The notes: generated by a model from the sequence alone, not told the origin. 64,000 bases of DNA from Coenobita brevimanus (GCA_032717465.1 CM064697.1:1402501-1466500); one strand, 5' to 3'; shown: positions 47,383 to 60,224, numbered from the stretch's first letter. Numbers and translations: made by a program.

Positions 47383-48208
47383 TATTTTTATATTATGTAC
47401 TGTCATGGGAATGTTTTTCTGTGCCTTCGTCCTTTTTTGATTAATAATGTGTAGGTTTTCCAGTTTTCAGTAATTATATAAAAGAATGTACGAGTCCATT
47501 ACCATAAAAAAATATCGTATGTATTTGCGAGTAGGTATGTATGTACTTTAACAGGTGCCTTTCAGTTAATCTAAAGACTTTCCCATCTCTTCCTGTTTCA
47601 TCTACGCTATAAATACATTAAAACGGCAGAAGGCAGCTACACTTGTAAAACAGAGATACCTTGTACCAATTTGAAAAGAAAAACCGAAACAGTAAAAAGC
47701 AGAATTTAATTTCATGGGTAATATTTTAGATTAAAGTGGTTGCCCCCCTTTTGTAGTGGAGTGGCGATAAATGGTCGTATAAATCCTGGTTAACACAGGA
47801 CGGCACACATCTCCACAAATCAAGGAACCGGTAAAGCTGATAGGAAAAAAACCGTGCTGTACTTTAAGATAATAATAAGTTCTGTTAATTATGACCTGTT
47901 ATAACTAAAGGTAATCATAAGGTTAAACTGACTGTGGTTAAAATGACTTAAAGTAATCGTGATATAAGGTAATTGTCACTTTAGGAAATCATAAGAAAAG
48001 GCGTACCGTAGTAACTGCTGATAATGGTGGCTGAAAAAAAAGGTAACACTTGGGGGACTTACCATCCATTCCACCCTCCTCCATCCCTCCACACTTCTCT
48101 GCCTCTGTCACCTCCCCCCCTTCCATCTGCCCTCACTTCAACTTTCTTCACCCTCATCTCATTGGCAAGATCAACAAAATAATTCATTCTTTTTTGCGGA
48201 ATCATTTC
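47382..48208. other. AT-rich unique DNA, no gene
   Basis: Nothing recognised apart from a C-rich patch at 48065-48125. Confidence 0.5.
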
Positions 48209-48315
48209 TTAACCCCTTCAGCACGGTTACGTTTGCTGTATTTTACTTTTGCTGCCGGCCGACGCTTTTATTTAGCTTAGAGAGAGACTTTTCGTAAACA
48301 CTGAGAATGAGTTAA
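48209..48315 (+). mobile_element. Family A element, complete (107 bases)
   Basis: Starts TTAACCCCTTCAGCACGG and ends CTGAGAATGAGTTAA. Core TTTTGCTGCCGGCCGACGCT is followed by TTATTTAGCTTAGAGAGAGA. Both ends are TTAA. Confidence 0.7.
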
Positions 48316-48319
48316 GTAC

Positions 48320-48780
48320 CTCCCCCCATCCCTGCCTCATCCCGTCCCTGCCTCACCCCTTCCTTGTCTCCTTTCATCCCTGCCTCACCCCTTCCTTGCA
48401 TAACCCCTTCCTTGCCTCCTCTCATCTTTTGCCTCACCCCATCCCTGCTTCACCCTTCCTTGCCTCCTCTCTTCGCTGCCTCACCCCTTCCCTGCTTCAC
48501 CATTCCTTGCCTCCTCCGGTCCCTGCCTCATCCCTTTCCGTCTTCACCCCTTCCTTGCTTCCTCTGATCCCAGCCTCAACCCATTTCCTGCATCAACCCT
48601 TCCTGGCCTTCTCTCTTCCCTGCCTCACCCCTTCCCTGCTTTTTTACTCCGTGTCGCACCCTTCACTGTCCCTGCCTCATCCGTTTCATGTCTCACCCTT
48701 TGCCTGCATTGTCCTTCAGTGTTCCTTCCTAACCCCTCTTCTGCCTCACTCCGTCCCTGCCTCACCCTTGTTTTTTTATT
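48320..48780. repeat. Pyrimidine minisatellite
   Basis: CCTTCCTTGCCTCCTCTCAT and CCCTGCCTCACCCCTTCC variants, unit 20-32 bases, repeat about 16 times. Confidence 0.92.
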
Positions 48781-48878
48781 ACATCCACTAAATATTTCCT
48801 AAGTTTAATTAGCACAGGCCAGATGCTTATTCAGTAGTGTTATGAACACAAGGTGGATAGTTCGCGGAGTGTTCGTGG

Positions 48879-48880
<2 letters not shown>

Positions 48881-48918
<38 letters not shown>

Positions 48919-48928
48919 CTCTCTCTCC
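48881..48928. repeat. (CT)n microsatellite
   Basis: About 23 units with one CGCT interruption. Confidence 0.95.
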
Positions 48929-49140
48929 CACATGTTCCCAGCTTTCTTCCCCTTTCTTTCCCCTCTTTCCCCCCCTCTTTCCCCCCCTGAAAAGATGGCC
49001 CATACGTGACTTAGGCAACTTGGTGGGTGCCTTTTACGAGTGTGGGGTAAACAGTGTGGCGTCGGCGTCCGCATGCTGAGGTGGCCATCACGGAGGAGTT
49101 ATTGGTAGCGGGAGTGGTGCTTTAAACCGGGTACGTGCGA

Positions 49141-49160
49141 GGGTCATGTTGACCTGACCC
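49141..49160. promoter_or_regulatory. Nuclear-receptor-type inverted repeat (IR3) in the intron
   Basis: GGGTCAtgtTGACCT is an inverted pair of RGGTCA half-sites with 3-base spacing, followed by an overlapping third half-site (TGACCC at 49155-49160). COUP-TF proteins bind AGGTCA repeats of varied spacing and orientation. Lying inside the presumed seven-up intron, it could be an autoregulatory or hormone-receptor site. The motif is seen; function is inferred. Confidence 0.4.
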
Positions 49161-49161
49161 C

Positions 49162-49680
49162 CGCCACATCGCACACCCACCCACCACCACCACCACATTG
49201 AACTTCATCCCTCTCGTGAAAGTGGTAATAAGAAAGAAACACCCCTCCCCTCAAAAATAAATAAATAAATAATCATTATTAAAACCTGTATTTCGGGTAT
49301 AGCTGTGTTAATTCACTCTTCATGGGATTTAAACAAACATTGCCCATCGACTTTTAGCAGTTTCTCATGTCTCTGCTTCCTAATCACAATCATCTAATGT
49401 TAACCTTAATAAAATCCCTGATATTCCATGGGTATACGTCTAGTACGAATAATGTTAACGAGTTGCCAAATCCAAACAACACCTCGTGATACACTCATAT
49501 ATAAAAAGCAGCCTGTTGTCTGGAAATATATGTGGGAGTTGCTTAGACAAAAATGTAATATGCTTTAGACGTAAAACAACAAAAAATTTAAACGGCACCA
49601 CGATGTTGTCTTTCACGTCCTTTGACTTTCCGGGTCAGTGTAACCCTTATTGGGAGTGTCTCATTTCCTTTCATCATTGA
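49162..49680. other. Unique AT-rich DNA, no gene
   Basis: Contains (AAAT)n-like sequence at 49251-49272 only. Confidence 0.5.
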
Positions 49681-50330
49681 TATACGTTCCTCCCTTTTCC
49701 CCCTGATTTCCTCCCCTCTCCTCCCGCACTTTCTCTTTTTTACCCCTAAACTGCTCTCTTCTTCCCTTAGTTTCTGCCCTTCTTGTCCCTCTCATTCCTG
49801 TCGTCTCTTTTACTTCCATCAGTAGCCTGCCCTCAATACCTGCCTTCCCTCCCCCCCCTCCCCAAGTTACTCCCCTCGCTCCTCAGACCTCTTCCTCCCA
49901 TTCTCTCCCCTTCAAGTCCTCCCCTCTCTTCAATCCACCCTCTCCCATTCTCTTTCCTTCTTTCCCCCTCAGCCCCTTCTCTCCTCTGGCTTTCGTATCT
50001 CCCCTCTCTCTCCTCTCAATATCTCCTTCTTTCCTGCAATTTCTCTACCCTCAATATTTCCCTCTCTCCCCCTCAGTTTTACCTCCCCTGTCAACATATA
50101 TTCCTCCCCTCTCTCCTCTCAGTATCCTCCCACCCTCCTCCATTGTCAGTCTCCCTCAGTTCCTCTCAGTATTGTCTCTCTCTCTTCTCAGTGTTTCGTC
50201 TCTCTTCTCTCAGCATCTACGCCCCCACTCTCTCTCCTAGGTCCCCTCTCTAGCCTCTCTCATCAGAAACCCCCCCCCTCTTCCCCCCTCATTCCCCCTT
50301 CCCCCCTCCCCCCCCAGCATGTCCAGTTGC
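49681..50330. repeat. Pyrimidine tract
   Basis: C/T-rich throughout with loose CCTCTCTCCTCTCAGTAT units. A 156-residue serine/proline frame is compositional. Confidence 0.88.
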
Positions 50331-50501
50331 CACCCAGCCCCTCCCTCACCACCACTTCCTTCAGTAAAATAACACCATTTCCATTTTTATGCCCCTCGTG
50401 TTTTGCCTCATTACTTATTCCATTTTAAAGGCCCCGCTGGATTGTGACCCGCCCTACTCCTTCCTGCTTTTCTCTGCCATTTCCCCTTCTTTTCAGCGCT
50501 A

Positions 50502-50502
<1 letters not shown>

Positions 50503-50565
<63 letters not shown>

Positions 50566-50692
50566 CAGAGAGAGGGAGGAGGAGAGACTGGTTATGTGGA
50601 TGCGTGTGCTTGACTGCGCATTTGTTTGTGAAAGAAGTACAGTATGTATAATCAGTGTATGTATAGATATCTGTGTGCGTAGATTTGCGTGC

Positions 50693-50744
<52 letters not shown>

Positions 50745-50850
50745 TGGAGTGCTGCCGGTTGACTTTTGAGTCCAAGGCATATTTACATTTTTTACGAGCC
50801 TGTAAATTATCATACATAAATTCTAAGCCTCTCGAGAAGAAGCAGTGTAG

Positions 50851-50903
<53 letters not shown>
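50503..50903. repeat. (GT)n, (GT)n and (GA)n arrays
   Basis: (GT)n at 50503-50563 and about 50690-50743, and (GA)n at 50851-50903 with one GGGA interruption, separated by unique DNA. Confidence 0.96.
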
Positions 50904-50906
<3 letters not shown>

Positions 50907-51404
50907 TAAAAAGTGGTAAGAAAAATTAAATAGTGTTAATGGGAAAGCAAAAAGAGGAACGAAGGAGGAAGAAAGAACAGAAAGAAGAAAGAGTTTAAGG
51001 TGGACGGAAGAAGGTAAATATGAAGTTATTAATGAAAGAACAGAAAAGGGGAAGAAGAATGAAAAGCATAAGATCGAGAAAAAACAGGACAATGAAGTAT
51101 AATAAAAAAAAATGGTGACCGAAAAGGAAAAATAAGTAGAAGATTAAACAGAAGACAAGGGGAATGTGGAAAGTAAAGAGATACGTCGAATAAAAAAAAA
51201 AGGGAGGAGGTGAATGGATGGAGGCAGGCAACGATGGTGAGGATAAAACGAGAGAAGGACAAATGACAGAAAGGAAGGATAGAAGGATGAAACAAAGAAA
51301 ACAAATGAGGAAGCAAAGAAAAAATGCAAAGAGGGGATAAAGGAAGCACGAAGCGAAATAATAAGAAAGAACGGAAAGAAAAGAATGAAGGAAACGCTGA
51401 CGAT

Positions 51405-51452
<48 letters not shown>

Positions 51453-51540
51453 CAGGAAAGCAGAAAAACAGGAAGGAAAGGAAGGACAGGGAGAGGAAAG
51501 GGAGGGGAGACACAGGAAGAGGAGGCAATGAGAGAGGGGA
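50904..51540. repeat. Purine tract with (GA)n
   Basis: A/G-rich DNA for over 600 bases, with (GA)n at 51407-51449. The minus strand is pyrimidine-only and gives overlapping frames of 167-187 residues rich in S, F and L. Confidence 0.9.
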
Positions 51541-51947
51541 AGTAATGGTCTACGTGAATAAAGGGGTGAATAGGCGGTATTATTTTGCCCATTACCCGTG
51601 CATGGATGACTGACTGACCCTGCGATAGCCAACCGTATCCTTACCATTAGTCTCGTACAGTTTTATTATCGTCTTTCATGTACCATTCGTATTTATTTCG
51701 TCCACATCTAAGTCTCTCATCTGTTTCTCCACTCTTTAAATCTGCTCGTCTTCTATTTTCATCTTCATTCGTCTCCTGTTCTCTCAGTTTCGCTCATTTT
51801 CATTGCCTCACGTATCTATATCGTCAGTGTTTCGGGTTGTCTCTCATCTTTTTCTATCACAGTATATTATCTTCTGTCACTCATCTCTTCATTCGTCCTT
51901 CACTTGCTAATCCCTCCTTCTAAATCGTCTTTCAGACCCCTTTTCTT

Positions 51948-51957
<10 letters not shown>

Positions 51958-52040
<83 letters not shown>
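51958..52040. repeat. (CT)n microsatellite
   Basis: About 41 uninterrupted CT units after a C run. Confidence 0.98.
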
Positions 52041-52044
<4 letters not shown>

Positions 52045-52261
52045 CCCCCCATTCTCCCTCACACCTTCCCTCCCCATCTTGCGTTATTCCCATCTCCCCC
52101 ACCATATTTCCCTCTCCCCGTGGTAAGCGAGAGGGGAAGGGGGAGATGGGGGGAGTAGGGAAGAGGAGGAAGGGGGGAGGAAAGTGGGGGTGGGGAGGGG
52201 GGGGCTGACCACTTTTGCGCGAGGGTCTGGCTGGGAGGGGTTGGGTGCACACCGACAAAGA

Positions 52262-52345
52262 CCAAAACAATAAGGCCAATTAAAAGTGGTCCGTGGCAAT
52301 CGCAGCGCCATCACTTGGAATAACGAAAAGCTTTGTGGGCGAGAG
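52262..52345. promoter_or_regulatory. Candidate regulatory island 5
   Basis: Mixed sequence with ACAATAAGG (SOX-like) and GGCCAATTAAAAGTGG (CCAAT and homeodomain-like) between two purine tracts. Inference only. Confidence 0.25.
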
Positions 52346-52403
52346 GCGGTGAGGTGTGCTGGAGGGGGACGGGAGGGACAGGGAGGGGCGAGTAAGAAGA
52401 GTT

Positions 52404-52484
52404 GAGAGAGAGAGAGAGAGAGAGAGAGAGGTTGAAAATTAAAGAAATGGTCTAAGGAATATAAGAAAGGAAGACAGTTACAGG

Positions 52485-52578
<94 letters not shown>

Positions 52579-53086
52579 AGAATCAAAGTGAGAAGCAAAA
52601 AATACAGTATGGGAAAGAGAGCTGCTGGAGGGAGAGAGAGGCAGGGAAGGACGGACGGCGAGGAGAGAGGGAGAGAGTGAATTAAAAAAAGAAAAGAGCG
52701 ATGATTAAAGAGAGGGGTGAAAGAAAATGTTTAAGGGGATGGAGGGGGGGGGGAATGGATGGTTATATGAAGAGACGGACAAGAAGTACGGACGGGAGGG
52801 AGGGAAGGAAATGAAAGGGAAGGAAGCATGGAAGGAATGAGTGAGAGAAGATACAGATGAAGAGTGAAAAATATAGAAGAAATTAATGACGAAGAGGAAA
52901 TGAACACCATATACTGGAAGAAAGAGATTAAAGGATTTCTGGGTTCATTAAAATGGCCAAGAACAGTCAGAGATGTCGAGAAGATAAGGAGAAAATTAGA
53001 GAACAGAAATGATGAAGGAATGAACGATATGCGATAGTAAAATAAAAGATGATAAAGAAAGAAGAAGCCAGAAATTATCTTCAAAC

Positions 53087-53120
<34 letters not shown>
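52404..53120. repeat. (GA)n, (GT)n(GA)n and purine tract
   Basis: (GA)n at 52404-52430, (GT)n at 52488-52558 passing into (GA)n to 52579, A/G-rich DNA, then (GA)n at 53089-53120. Confidence 0.93.
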
Positions 53121-53123
<3 letters not shown>

Positions 53124-53239
53124 GGGGTAGGGGGGTAGAGACAGTAACACCGTGCCAGTCCTACAGTCTCTCATTTCCCTTTCAAATGCAGCAGTGGCCA
53201 GCCTGACCCCCGAGTGCCATTGTTTCCGGCACCCTGGCA

Positions 53240-53640
53240 CTCCACTCCCACCCTCATCCTCACACTCACCCTCACTCTGTCGCCCTCACCCTCACCCTAA
53301 CGCCGCACCCACACCCTCACTTTGCCGCCCTCATAATCCCCCTAACCCCTCACCCTCAATCTGAACGCCTTCACTAAATTCTCAATATCTAACTCTCAGA
53401 CCTTATCACACCCTCGGTACACCCTCACAACCTCAACCACTTCTCATACTCTTAGGTCACCCTCAGCCTCACCATTTATCTCACATCCTCAGTACATCCT
53501 CACCCACTTCCCACATCCCTAGTACACTTTTACCCACAACCCACATCACTAGTACACACCATCCGCTTCCCACATCCTTGGTATATCTCACCCACTTTCC
53601 ACACCAGGCACTTTTCACCCCCTCACACTCCTTCACCTGA
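53240..53640. repeat. CCCTCAC-rich minisatellite
   Basis: CACCCTCACCCTCAC grades into units ending CACATCCCTAGTACA (53480-53590). Confidence 0.85.
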
Positions 53641-53936
53641 CATCCTGACCGCTCTTCTGTGTCTGTCGTGATGATTCTTAACTCCCTGACACTTCTGGTG
53701 CCCTTATTTGTGACTTCAGATGTAGAATCTTAATATTTATCTGACGCTATTAGTTTGGTTACCTTTATTCATTTATATGGTGCTTATGAGTTTTGACAGC
53801 ATTATTATATACCGTAGTAGGCTTTTCTTCATTGACGTCCTCAGTCTCTCTTCCGTTTTTTTTTTGCTTCATAATCTGATAATAGGACAAAAGTTACTAA
53901 ACTCAGAACATAAGTATAAAGTATAAATCCTGAAGC

Positions 53937-54057
<121 letters not shown>

Positions 54058-54174
54058 GAATTACGACTTTACAACGAAGTCCATTCTCCCTCCGCGTGAA
54101 GAAAATGGGAGAACGACATCACCATTTTAAGGGAAACTAAGATGGATCATTATGAGGCTGTCTCGTCCTATGCT

Positions 54175-55400
54175 CATGCTTCCTCCTCTTCGTCTTGTTC
54201 TGGTCACTCTCCTATTTTCCATCCTCATTTCTCTTTTCCTTTTACTGTGACATTTCACATTTATTTCTTCATACTCCTCTTCTACTTTGCGTTCTTCCCT
54301 TTTCTGTTCTTCCATTTCTGATTCCCTTTCCTCTTTTACTCCTCGCACTTCTCTTATATTTCGTTCCTTTCACTTATTGCACATTCTTCTTTTTCCTACT
54401 TATGATCCCCATCTTTCAAGAGGAAAAGGAGGAAAACTAGTTAACAGGTTGAGTAGGAGAAAATTGTATGGAGAAAATATAAAAGGTATAGAAAAGAGTA
54501 AAAACGGAGGAGAGGAAGAGTACGGGAGGGAGAGAAAAGAGTTGGAAGAGAGTGTGAAGAAGATAAAATAACAACAGGGGGAGAGAAAAGAGTAAAAGGG
54601 AAGAGGAAGACAAGTGAGGGAGGGGAAGAAAAGAGTTAAAGAAAGGAGAAAAGAGTTGAAGTGGATCATGGGGAAGAGAAAAGAGCAAGAGGAAGAGAGA
54701 AAAGAGTAGAGGGGGAGGAGGAGGAGAGTGTGGGGGAGTAAAATAGAATCGAGTTGATTTGAATAACAATGTATCAAGCGGGGGGCGGGAGACCATTATC
54801 CTGCCGCGGTGTAGGGTCGCAGCCCCCCCTTCCCCTCACTGCCCCCACACGCACTTCACACCCCCACTACCCCCCGCTTCACACCCCCACGACCCCCTGT
54901 TTACACCTCAACTACCTCCACATTTCACTCTTTCACTACTGTCATTTATGTTTCCCTCCCCTTCCCTTCCAGCACTTTTCTCATACCCTGTACTACCTCC
55001 CTTCCCTATCCCACCCCACTCCCACTTCCTCCCTTAATTCTCTCCTTATACCCCTGTTTCCTCCATATCCCCACTTCCCCCAGTCTCACTTGCTTTCACA
55101 CCCCAACTTCTCTCCTAACATCCTATACCACCCCCTCTCTCTACCCTTGCTGTCCACCTCACATTTCCCATTAGCATTTCATATACTCCCCACACATCCA
55201 CTACCTCCCTCCCCTTCCTTCCCCTCCTGCCTTCCTTCCTTCCCATCTTCCACAACCCCCTCCCGCCTCCTCCTTCCTTTCCACCTTCCACCACCACCAC
55301 CTCCTTCCCCTTCCGTCCTGCACTAACCCTTCCTCCCAGTTTACCTTTCAGTGCCCTCCCCTCCTCTTCCACTCTTCATAACCCCCCCTCTTACTCTAAC
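54175..55400. repeat. Alternating pyrimidine, purine, pyrimidine tracts
   Basis: 54180-54420 is C/T-rich, 54420-54745 is A/G-rich (GGGAGAGAAAAGAGTTAAAG units) and 54800-55400 is C/T-rich again. Frames to 185 residues are compositional. Confidence 0.88.
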
Positions 55401-55429
55401 CTCTTCCCAAACTTCCCTCCACACCACCA

Positions 55430-56225
55430 ATGGCACCGTCACCACCGCCACTATCGGCATCCATATTACCACCATCATCACCGCTAATACCTCCATCTTC
55501 ACCATCCCCACCACCACCACCACCACCACCACGACCACCACCACCACCACCACCACCACCACCAACTTCTTCATCAACCTCAGTCCTCTCCACCATCACC
55601 ACTCCTATCATCATCGTCTCTACCAGTACTATTATCATCGTCCTCTACATCGCCACCTCCACACTACAACCACCACCACCACTACCACCACCACCACCAC
55701 CACCAGCCACTCCAGCATCAGTTTCCCATTCTCCTTGTGTGGGATCCGTCACTGCCACTCTCACCACTATTCTCTGTCGCCCTGGCCGATGGTCCTGCTG
55801 ATAGTGGGCATGGTGACGGTGGTAATGGTCACGGTGATGGCAGTGGTGACGGTGGGGGTAATGGTGGTGATGGTGGTAGTTACGGTACGAATGGTATTAA
55901 TGCTGTGGCTCATGGTAGTAATGGGTGATTATGGTGATGATCAAGGCCATGGTTGTGGTGATAATAGTGGTAGTGTTGGCGGGGGTGATGGTGGTGGTAA
56001 TGATATACAGGAGTACATAAGGAGTACAAATAACACAACACCTATTGGCCTATCGGAATAGTAAGGTTATCCGCTGGAATAAAACTAAGTACACTAAAGA
56101 TCTAATCGTGTGGAGGAGAGAGTAGATGGGAATGTTGGTTATAGTAGTATTACCGATGATAGTTATGGTATAGGTGGTGATGGTAATAGTGTTTATAGAA
56201 ATGACAGCTTTGGTGGTGTTTAACT
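55430..56225. repeat. (CCA)n / CATCAC block followed by complementary GGTGATGGT block
   Basis: CCACCATCACC-type triplets (including (CCA)n at 55508-55562 and 55668-55706) fill 55430-55720. GGTGATGGTGG-type triplets fill 55800-56225. The two halves are roughly reverse complements. The 236-residue frame through both changes from threonine/histidine to valine/methionine repeats and is not a gene. Confidence 0.88.
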
Positions 56226-56548
56226 GGTGAAATACTAGCAACAAGGGTGCCATTGTTTTAAAGGAGAATTAACGCTTCCCATCCTCATTCTTTTCTCTTC
56301 TCGTTCCCCACCGCCTATTTTCTCCTCATTTCCCTTCCTCCTTACCCTTACCTTCCTCTCTGTCTTCCCCTCACTCTCTCACTTCCTCACTACCTTTTGT
56401 CACTTCCACTTCCTCTTTCTTTCTCGCTTCCCTCACTTTCCCCTTTCCTTTCTTCCCTACGTCCCCCCTCCCCCCCCCTCGTCATCAGCTCGGCCTGGGA
56501 CACACGGCTCCTTAAAGGGATCTGGCATGGTTGACTTCCTGCCTGATT

Positions 56549-56959
<411 letters not shown>

Positions 56960-57048
56960 CCTCTCTCGCTCGAACACACTTGATTTCATTGCGAGTTTTA
57001 TCCCGTCAGCATCAATGATTCATAAGGCGCCGACCTCTGAGCGAGCCA

Positions 57049-57088
57049 GAGCCTGGGCCTGAGCTTAATTCCAGTCCTGCGCCTGCGT

Positions 57089-57121
<33 letters not shown>

Positions 57122-57200
57122 GGGCTTAGCCTAAACCTGGGCTTGAGTCTGGGCTTGCCCCTTAGCCTGGAACTGAACCTAGATTTGTTCCTGGTCCTGG
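57049..57200. repeat. GAGCCT hexamer repeat
   Basis: GAGCCTGAGCCTGAGCCTGA and variants (GGGCTT, GAACCT) repeat for about 150 bases. Confidence 0.93.
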
Positions 57201-57264
57201 GTTCAGGTAGGAGCCGCTCCCCTCGCTTGGGGTACCTCCTGTAGAAGACTTCGTCGTCAACAGC

Positions 57265-57464
57265 TTAACTCCCTAAACCCGAGCTTATTTTTGGTGCCAC
57301 TGGACGTATTACATTCAGCTCAAGAAGAGCACCCTAGTAATGAAGGGGTTAAAGAAGGGTATGTTTTACTACTCTAACTGGACATGATCTCCATAGGTAA
57401 ATAAAATCGACTGGATGTAGAAGTACTAAAATGAAAAAGAAGCCATGGTGTTGAAGTGATTGAC
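57265..57464. mobile_element. Family A element (88 bases) plus an inverted half
   Basis: 57265-57352 begins TTAACTCCCTAAACCC and ends TAATGAAGGGGTTAA. A diverged inverted half (ATAAAATCGACTGGATGTAG, ending GTTGAAGTGATTGA) follows at 57375-57464. Confidence 0.6.
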
Positions 57465-57479
57465 ACGAAAGATGAAGGA

Positions 57480-58140
57480 ATGGCATACCAGGTGCGACAA
57501 AAACAGGAAAATTTAAGCTTTAAGCACTCACTGACAGCAGCATAGCACGACAGACGAAGGAAAAGGTCAAAACGGAGGCGACGAACTTAACACCAGCCCC
57601 GTAGCAAAACGGATTGTTGATGAAGATATCACGAGAGCAGAGAAAATTCCCACAAAATATCTCCCGTCAGAGTTAATCAGAATCTGAACCAGACAAAGAG
57701 TATACACCCTAGAGTCTTATCAGAGTAAATGAGAACCTGTAGCAAAAGGACCGGTATATAACAAATCAGAGACCTAGAAATCACTTTTATGGTCCATCAG
57801 AAAATATATCAATATATACAAAACTAAGCTTAACCTACATATAAACCCCAGCCTTATCCTCATCAAAGTAAACGAGAAGGCAGACCCCAGTCATGAACAC
57901 ATAGCAAAAGAAAGCCGACAGGAACACTTCATTGTCAAAGCTATTAAAAACAAATCAAAATACGAATACCAAAACCATCAAAACACCAAACCATCTTCTC
58001 GTCAAGGTAAATCATAAACCAAAGAAAAAACACAAACACAAATCCCAAACTAAATCCTCAAAAAACACCAGAACGATCCATATCAAAGTTATTCAGAAAA
58101 TAAATGAAAATACGAATACACAGCCTCACTAAATCCTAAA
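57480..58140. repeat. A-rich, diverged tandem repeat
   Basis: The phrase GTCAGAGTTAATCAGAA or ATCAAAGTAAACGAGAA recurs at about 57668, 57720, 57862, 57998 and 58083, each followed by AAAACC-like sequence. Units of 60-140 bases are highly diverged. Confidence 0.55.
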
Positions 58141-58199
58141 CTAAAGCATTCGATCACTTTCCGGCGGCTCCCAAACCCCGCCACGACCACAATAGGGGA

Positions 58200-58210
58200 T
58201 ATAAAAAGGG
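58200..58210 (+). promoter_or_regulatory. TATA-box-like TATAAAAAGGG
   Basis: A good TATA consensus at the edge of a GC-rich 150-base island (58150-58330) inside the presumed intron. It faces away from seven-up transcription. No coding frame follows on the plus strand. Confidence 0.25.
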
Positions 58211-58339
58211 TACGAGGCGGCGCGATAAGTCCTAAAAGAGAGCGAGTGTTTGCCCTTCAGCTTAACCGGGGCTGAACACCGAAGATACCTTTGAAATTTA
58301 AATCTTGATTCAATTAACTGGGGAATTAGCTCGATTTTT

Positions 58340-59100
58340 ACCACCGTGGCAGAGGGGCGGCGAGGGAGGGAAGGGGAGGGGAGGTGAGAGGAGGGGAGGG
58401 GAAGGGAGGGGAGGGGAGGACAGGGAGAGGGAGAAGTGAAGGGGAGAAGGGTGGAAGAGATGATGGCAAGGAGAGAAGGGGAAAAGGGAAGAATGATGAG
58501 GGAGGGAATGAAGCTGTGTGGGATGAGAAAGGGGAGAAATGGGTGTGGGAGTAAAGAGAAGGGAAGGAGGGAGGGAGGCATGGTAGGACGACGGGGAAAG
58601 GAAAGGGAGGGAAGAGAGAGCGAATATGTGAGTGAAGGTTAAGGGACAGGAGAGAGAGGGAGAAGGGATGGACGGATGAGGCAAGGGAGAGAGGAAGGAT
58701 GAGGGAGAGCAGTGGGAAGAGAGGGAGGGATGAGAGAGGGATGAGAATGAGGAGGAGGAAAGTGTGCAGCATCCCTCCATTTCCTTTCAGCACTTCCCCC
58801 TTTCTTTCCTGTTCCTCCTCCCTTTCTCTTCTCCCATTTCCTTCCTCCTGTGTCTCCCATTTCCTTCCTCTGCCTTCCCGTCCCCCTTCCCTCCTCTGCT
58901 TCCTACTACTCCTTTACTCCTTCACTTCCCTCCATTCCTCCCTCCCTTCCCTCCATTCTCTGTCTTCCTGCCTTCCCTCCCTGTCCTTCGCCCCTACCCA
59001 CACCTCCCGCCCTCTACCCTTTTTTTTTTCCTCCCCCCTTCTCCTACCCCCTTCCCCCCTTTCCTTCCCCTTCCATCTCCTCCCTTCCCTTCCTCGAGGC
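58340..59100. repeat. Purine tract switching to pyrimidine tract
   Basis: 58340-58765 is almost pure A/G and 58775-59100 almost pure C/T. Large imperfect foldback or triplex potential. Overlapping frames of 125-156 residues are compositional. Confidence 0.9.
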
Positions 59101-59194
59101 CATTACGGATTTTACGTCATTCTTATTTTATAACTTTGTAGTAATCTTAACCTTTTTTCATCTTGCAACTCTTATCTGGGATAACTCTATAATT

Positions 59195-59350
59195 TTGTTC
59201 CAGCTAAGACCAGGCGATTTTATTCAGCTGAGACTGAGTCGTATGAGAGTGGGATTAATAATTCAGTCACCATTAAACCTCTCAAGGTCGGTAACACCAG
59301 ACGATTTTAATGAGCTGAAAGTGAGTCGTACAGGACTGAGTATCAATTAA
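59195..59350. mobile_element. Family B elements, two copies
   Basis: GTTCCAGCTAAGACCAGGCG with TTTTATTCAGCTGAGACTGA is followed by TCTCAAGGTCGGTAACACCA with GACGATTTTAATGAGCTGAA. Both carry GTGAGTCG or CTGAGTCG after the core. Confidence 0.55.
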
Positions 59351-59555
59351 TCTGTACTCTTATATACCAGTTACAACTTTACTGATTTAATGGTTTCCCT
59401 GTTTACCACGAACGTATCATTCATCACTATTTTCTGTAACGATCGTATGCATCAGTGGGTTCAGTTCAAGGACCATTTATTTACAACGGTTTGTCCTCCC
59501 TTAGACGATTTTTGCATACATAGTATCTAGAGGCAGCGGGCTTAGCAGGTCTCCG

Positions 59556-59832
59556 TTAACTAGTACGATGACGACATTTCCTCGTTACCTTCAGACGATT
59601 TGTAGGCTTGCTAGTTGTAAAGGGGATGGACAAGAGTCAGTCATTTATTACCCCTCACCTTTCTCCCTGCCCTCAGATGATTTTATTCAGCTTAGAACAA
59701 CCCCAGTATGGAAGACGCTAATTAAGGCTGCCTGTAACCCATTAAGTTCGAAAAGCCTGTCCTAACCAGAATAAAATCGTCAGGAGATGAGAGAGATAAT
59801 ATTTAAATGAAGTCCTGAGGCTGAAGGGGATA
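59556..59832. mobile_element. Family A elements, forward and inverted halves
   Basis: TTAACTAGTACGATGACGAC starts a forward half. A second forward half has GATGATTTTATTCAGCTTAG (59676). It meets an inverted half at TTAAGTTCGAAAAGCC, with CAGAATAAAATCGTCAGGAG and a GGCTGAAGGGGATAA end. Confidence 0.6.
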
Positions 59833-59879
59833 ATGAGGATGTTTCTGTGGTGCTTGTTGGTGGTTCTGGCTTATTTGCA

Positions 59880-60223
<344 letters not shown>

Positions 60224-60224
60224 T

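Noticed and set aside
50995..51647. Overlapping frames of 167-187 residues on the minus strand
   Set aside because: The plus strand is a purine tract, so the minus strand has few stop codons. No domain is visible.
55351..56061. 236-residue frame
   Set aside because: It consists of threonine/histidine then valine/methionine runs from CAC/ATC and GTG/ATG triplet repeats.
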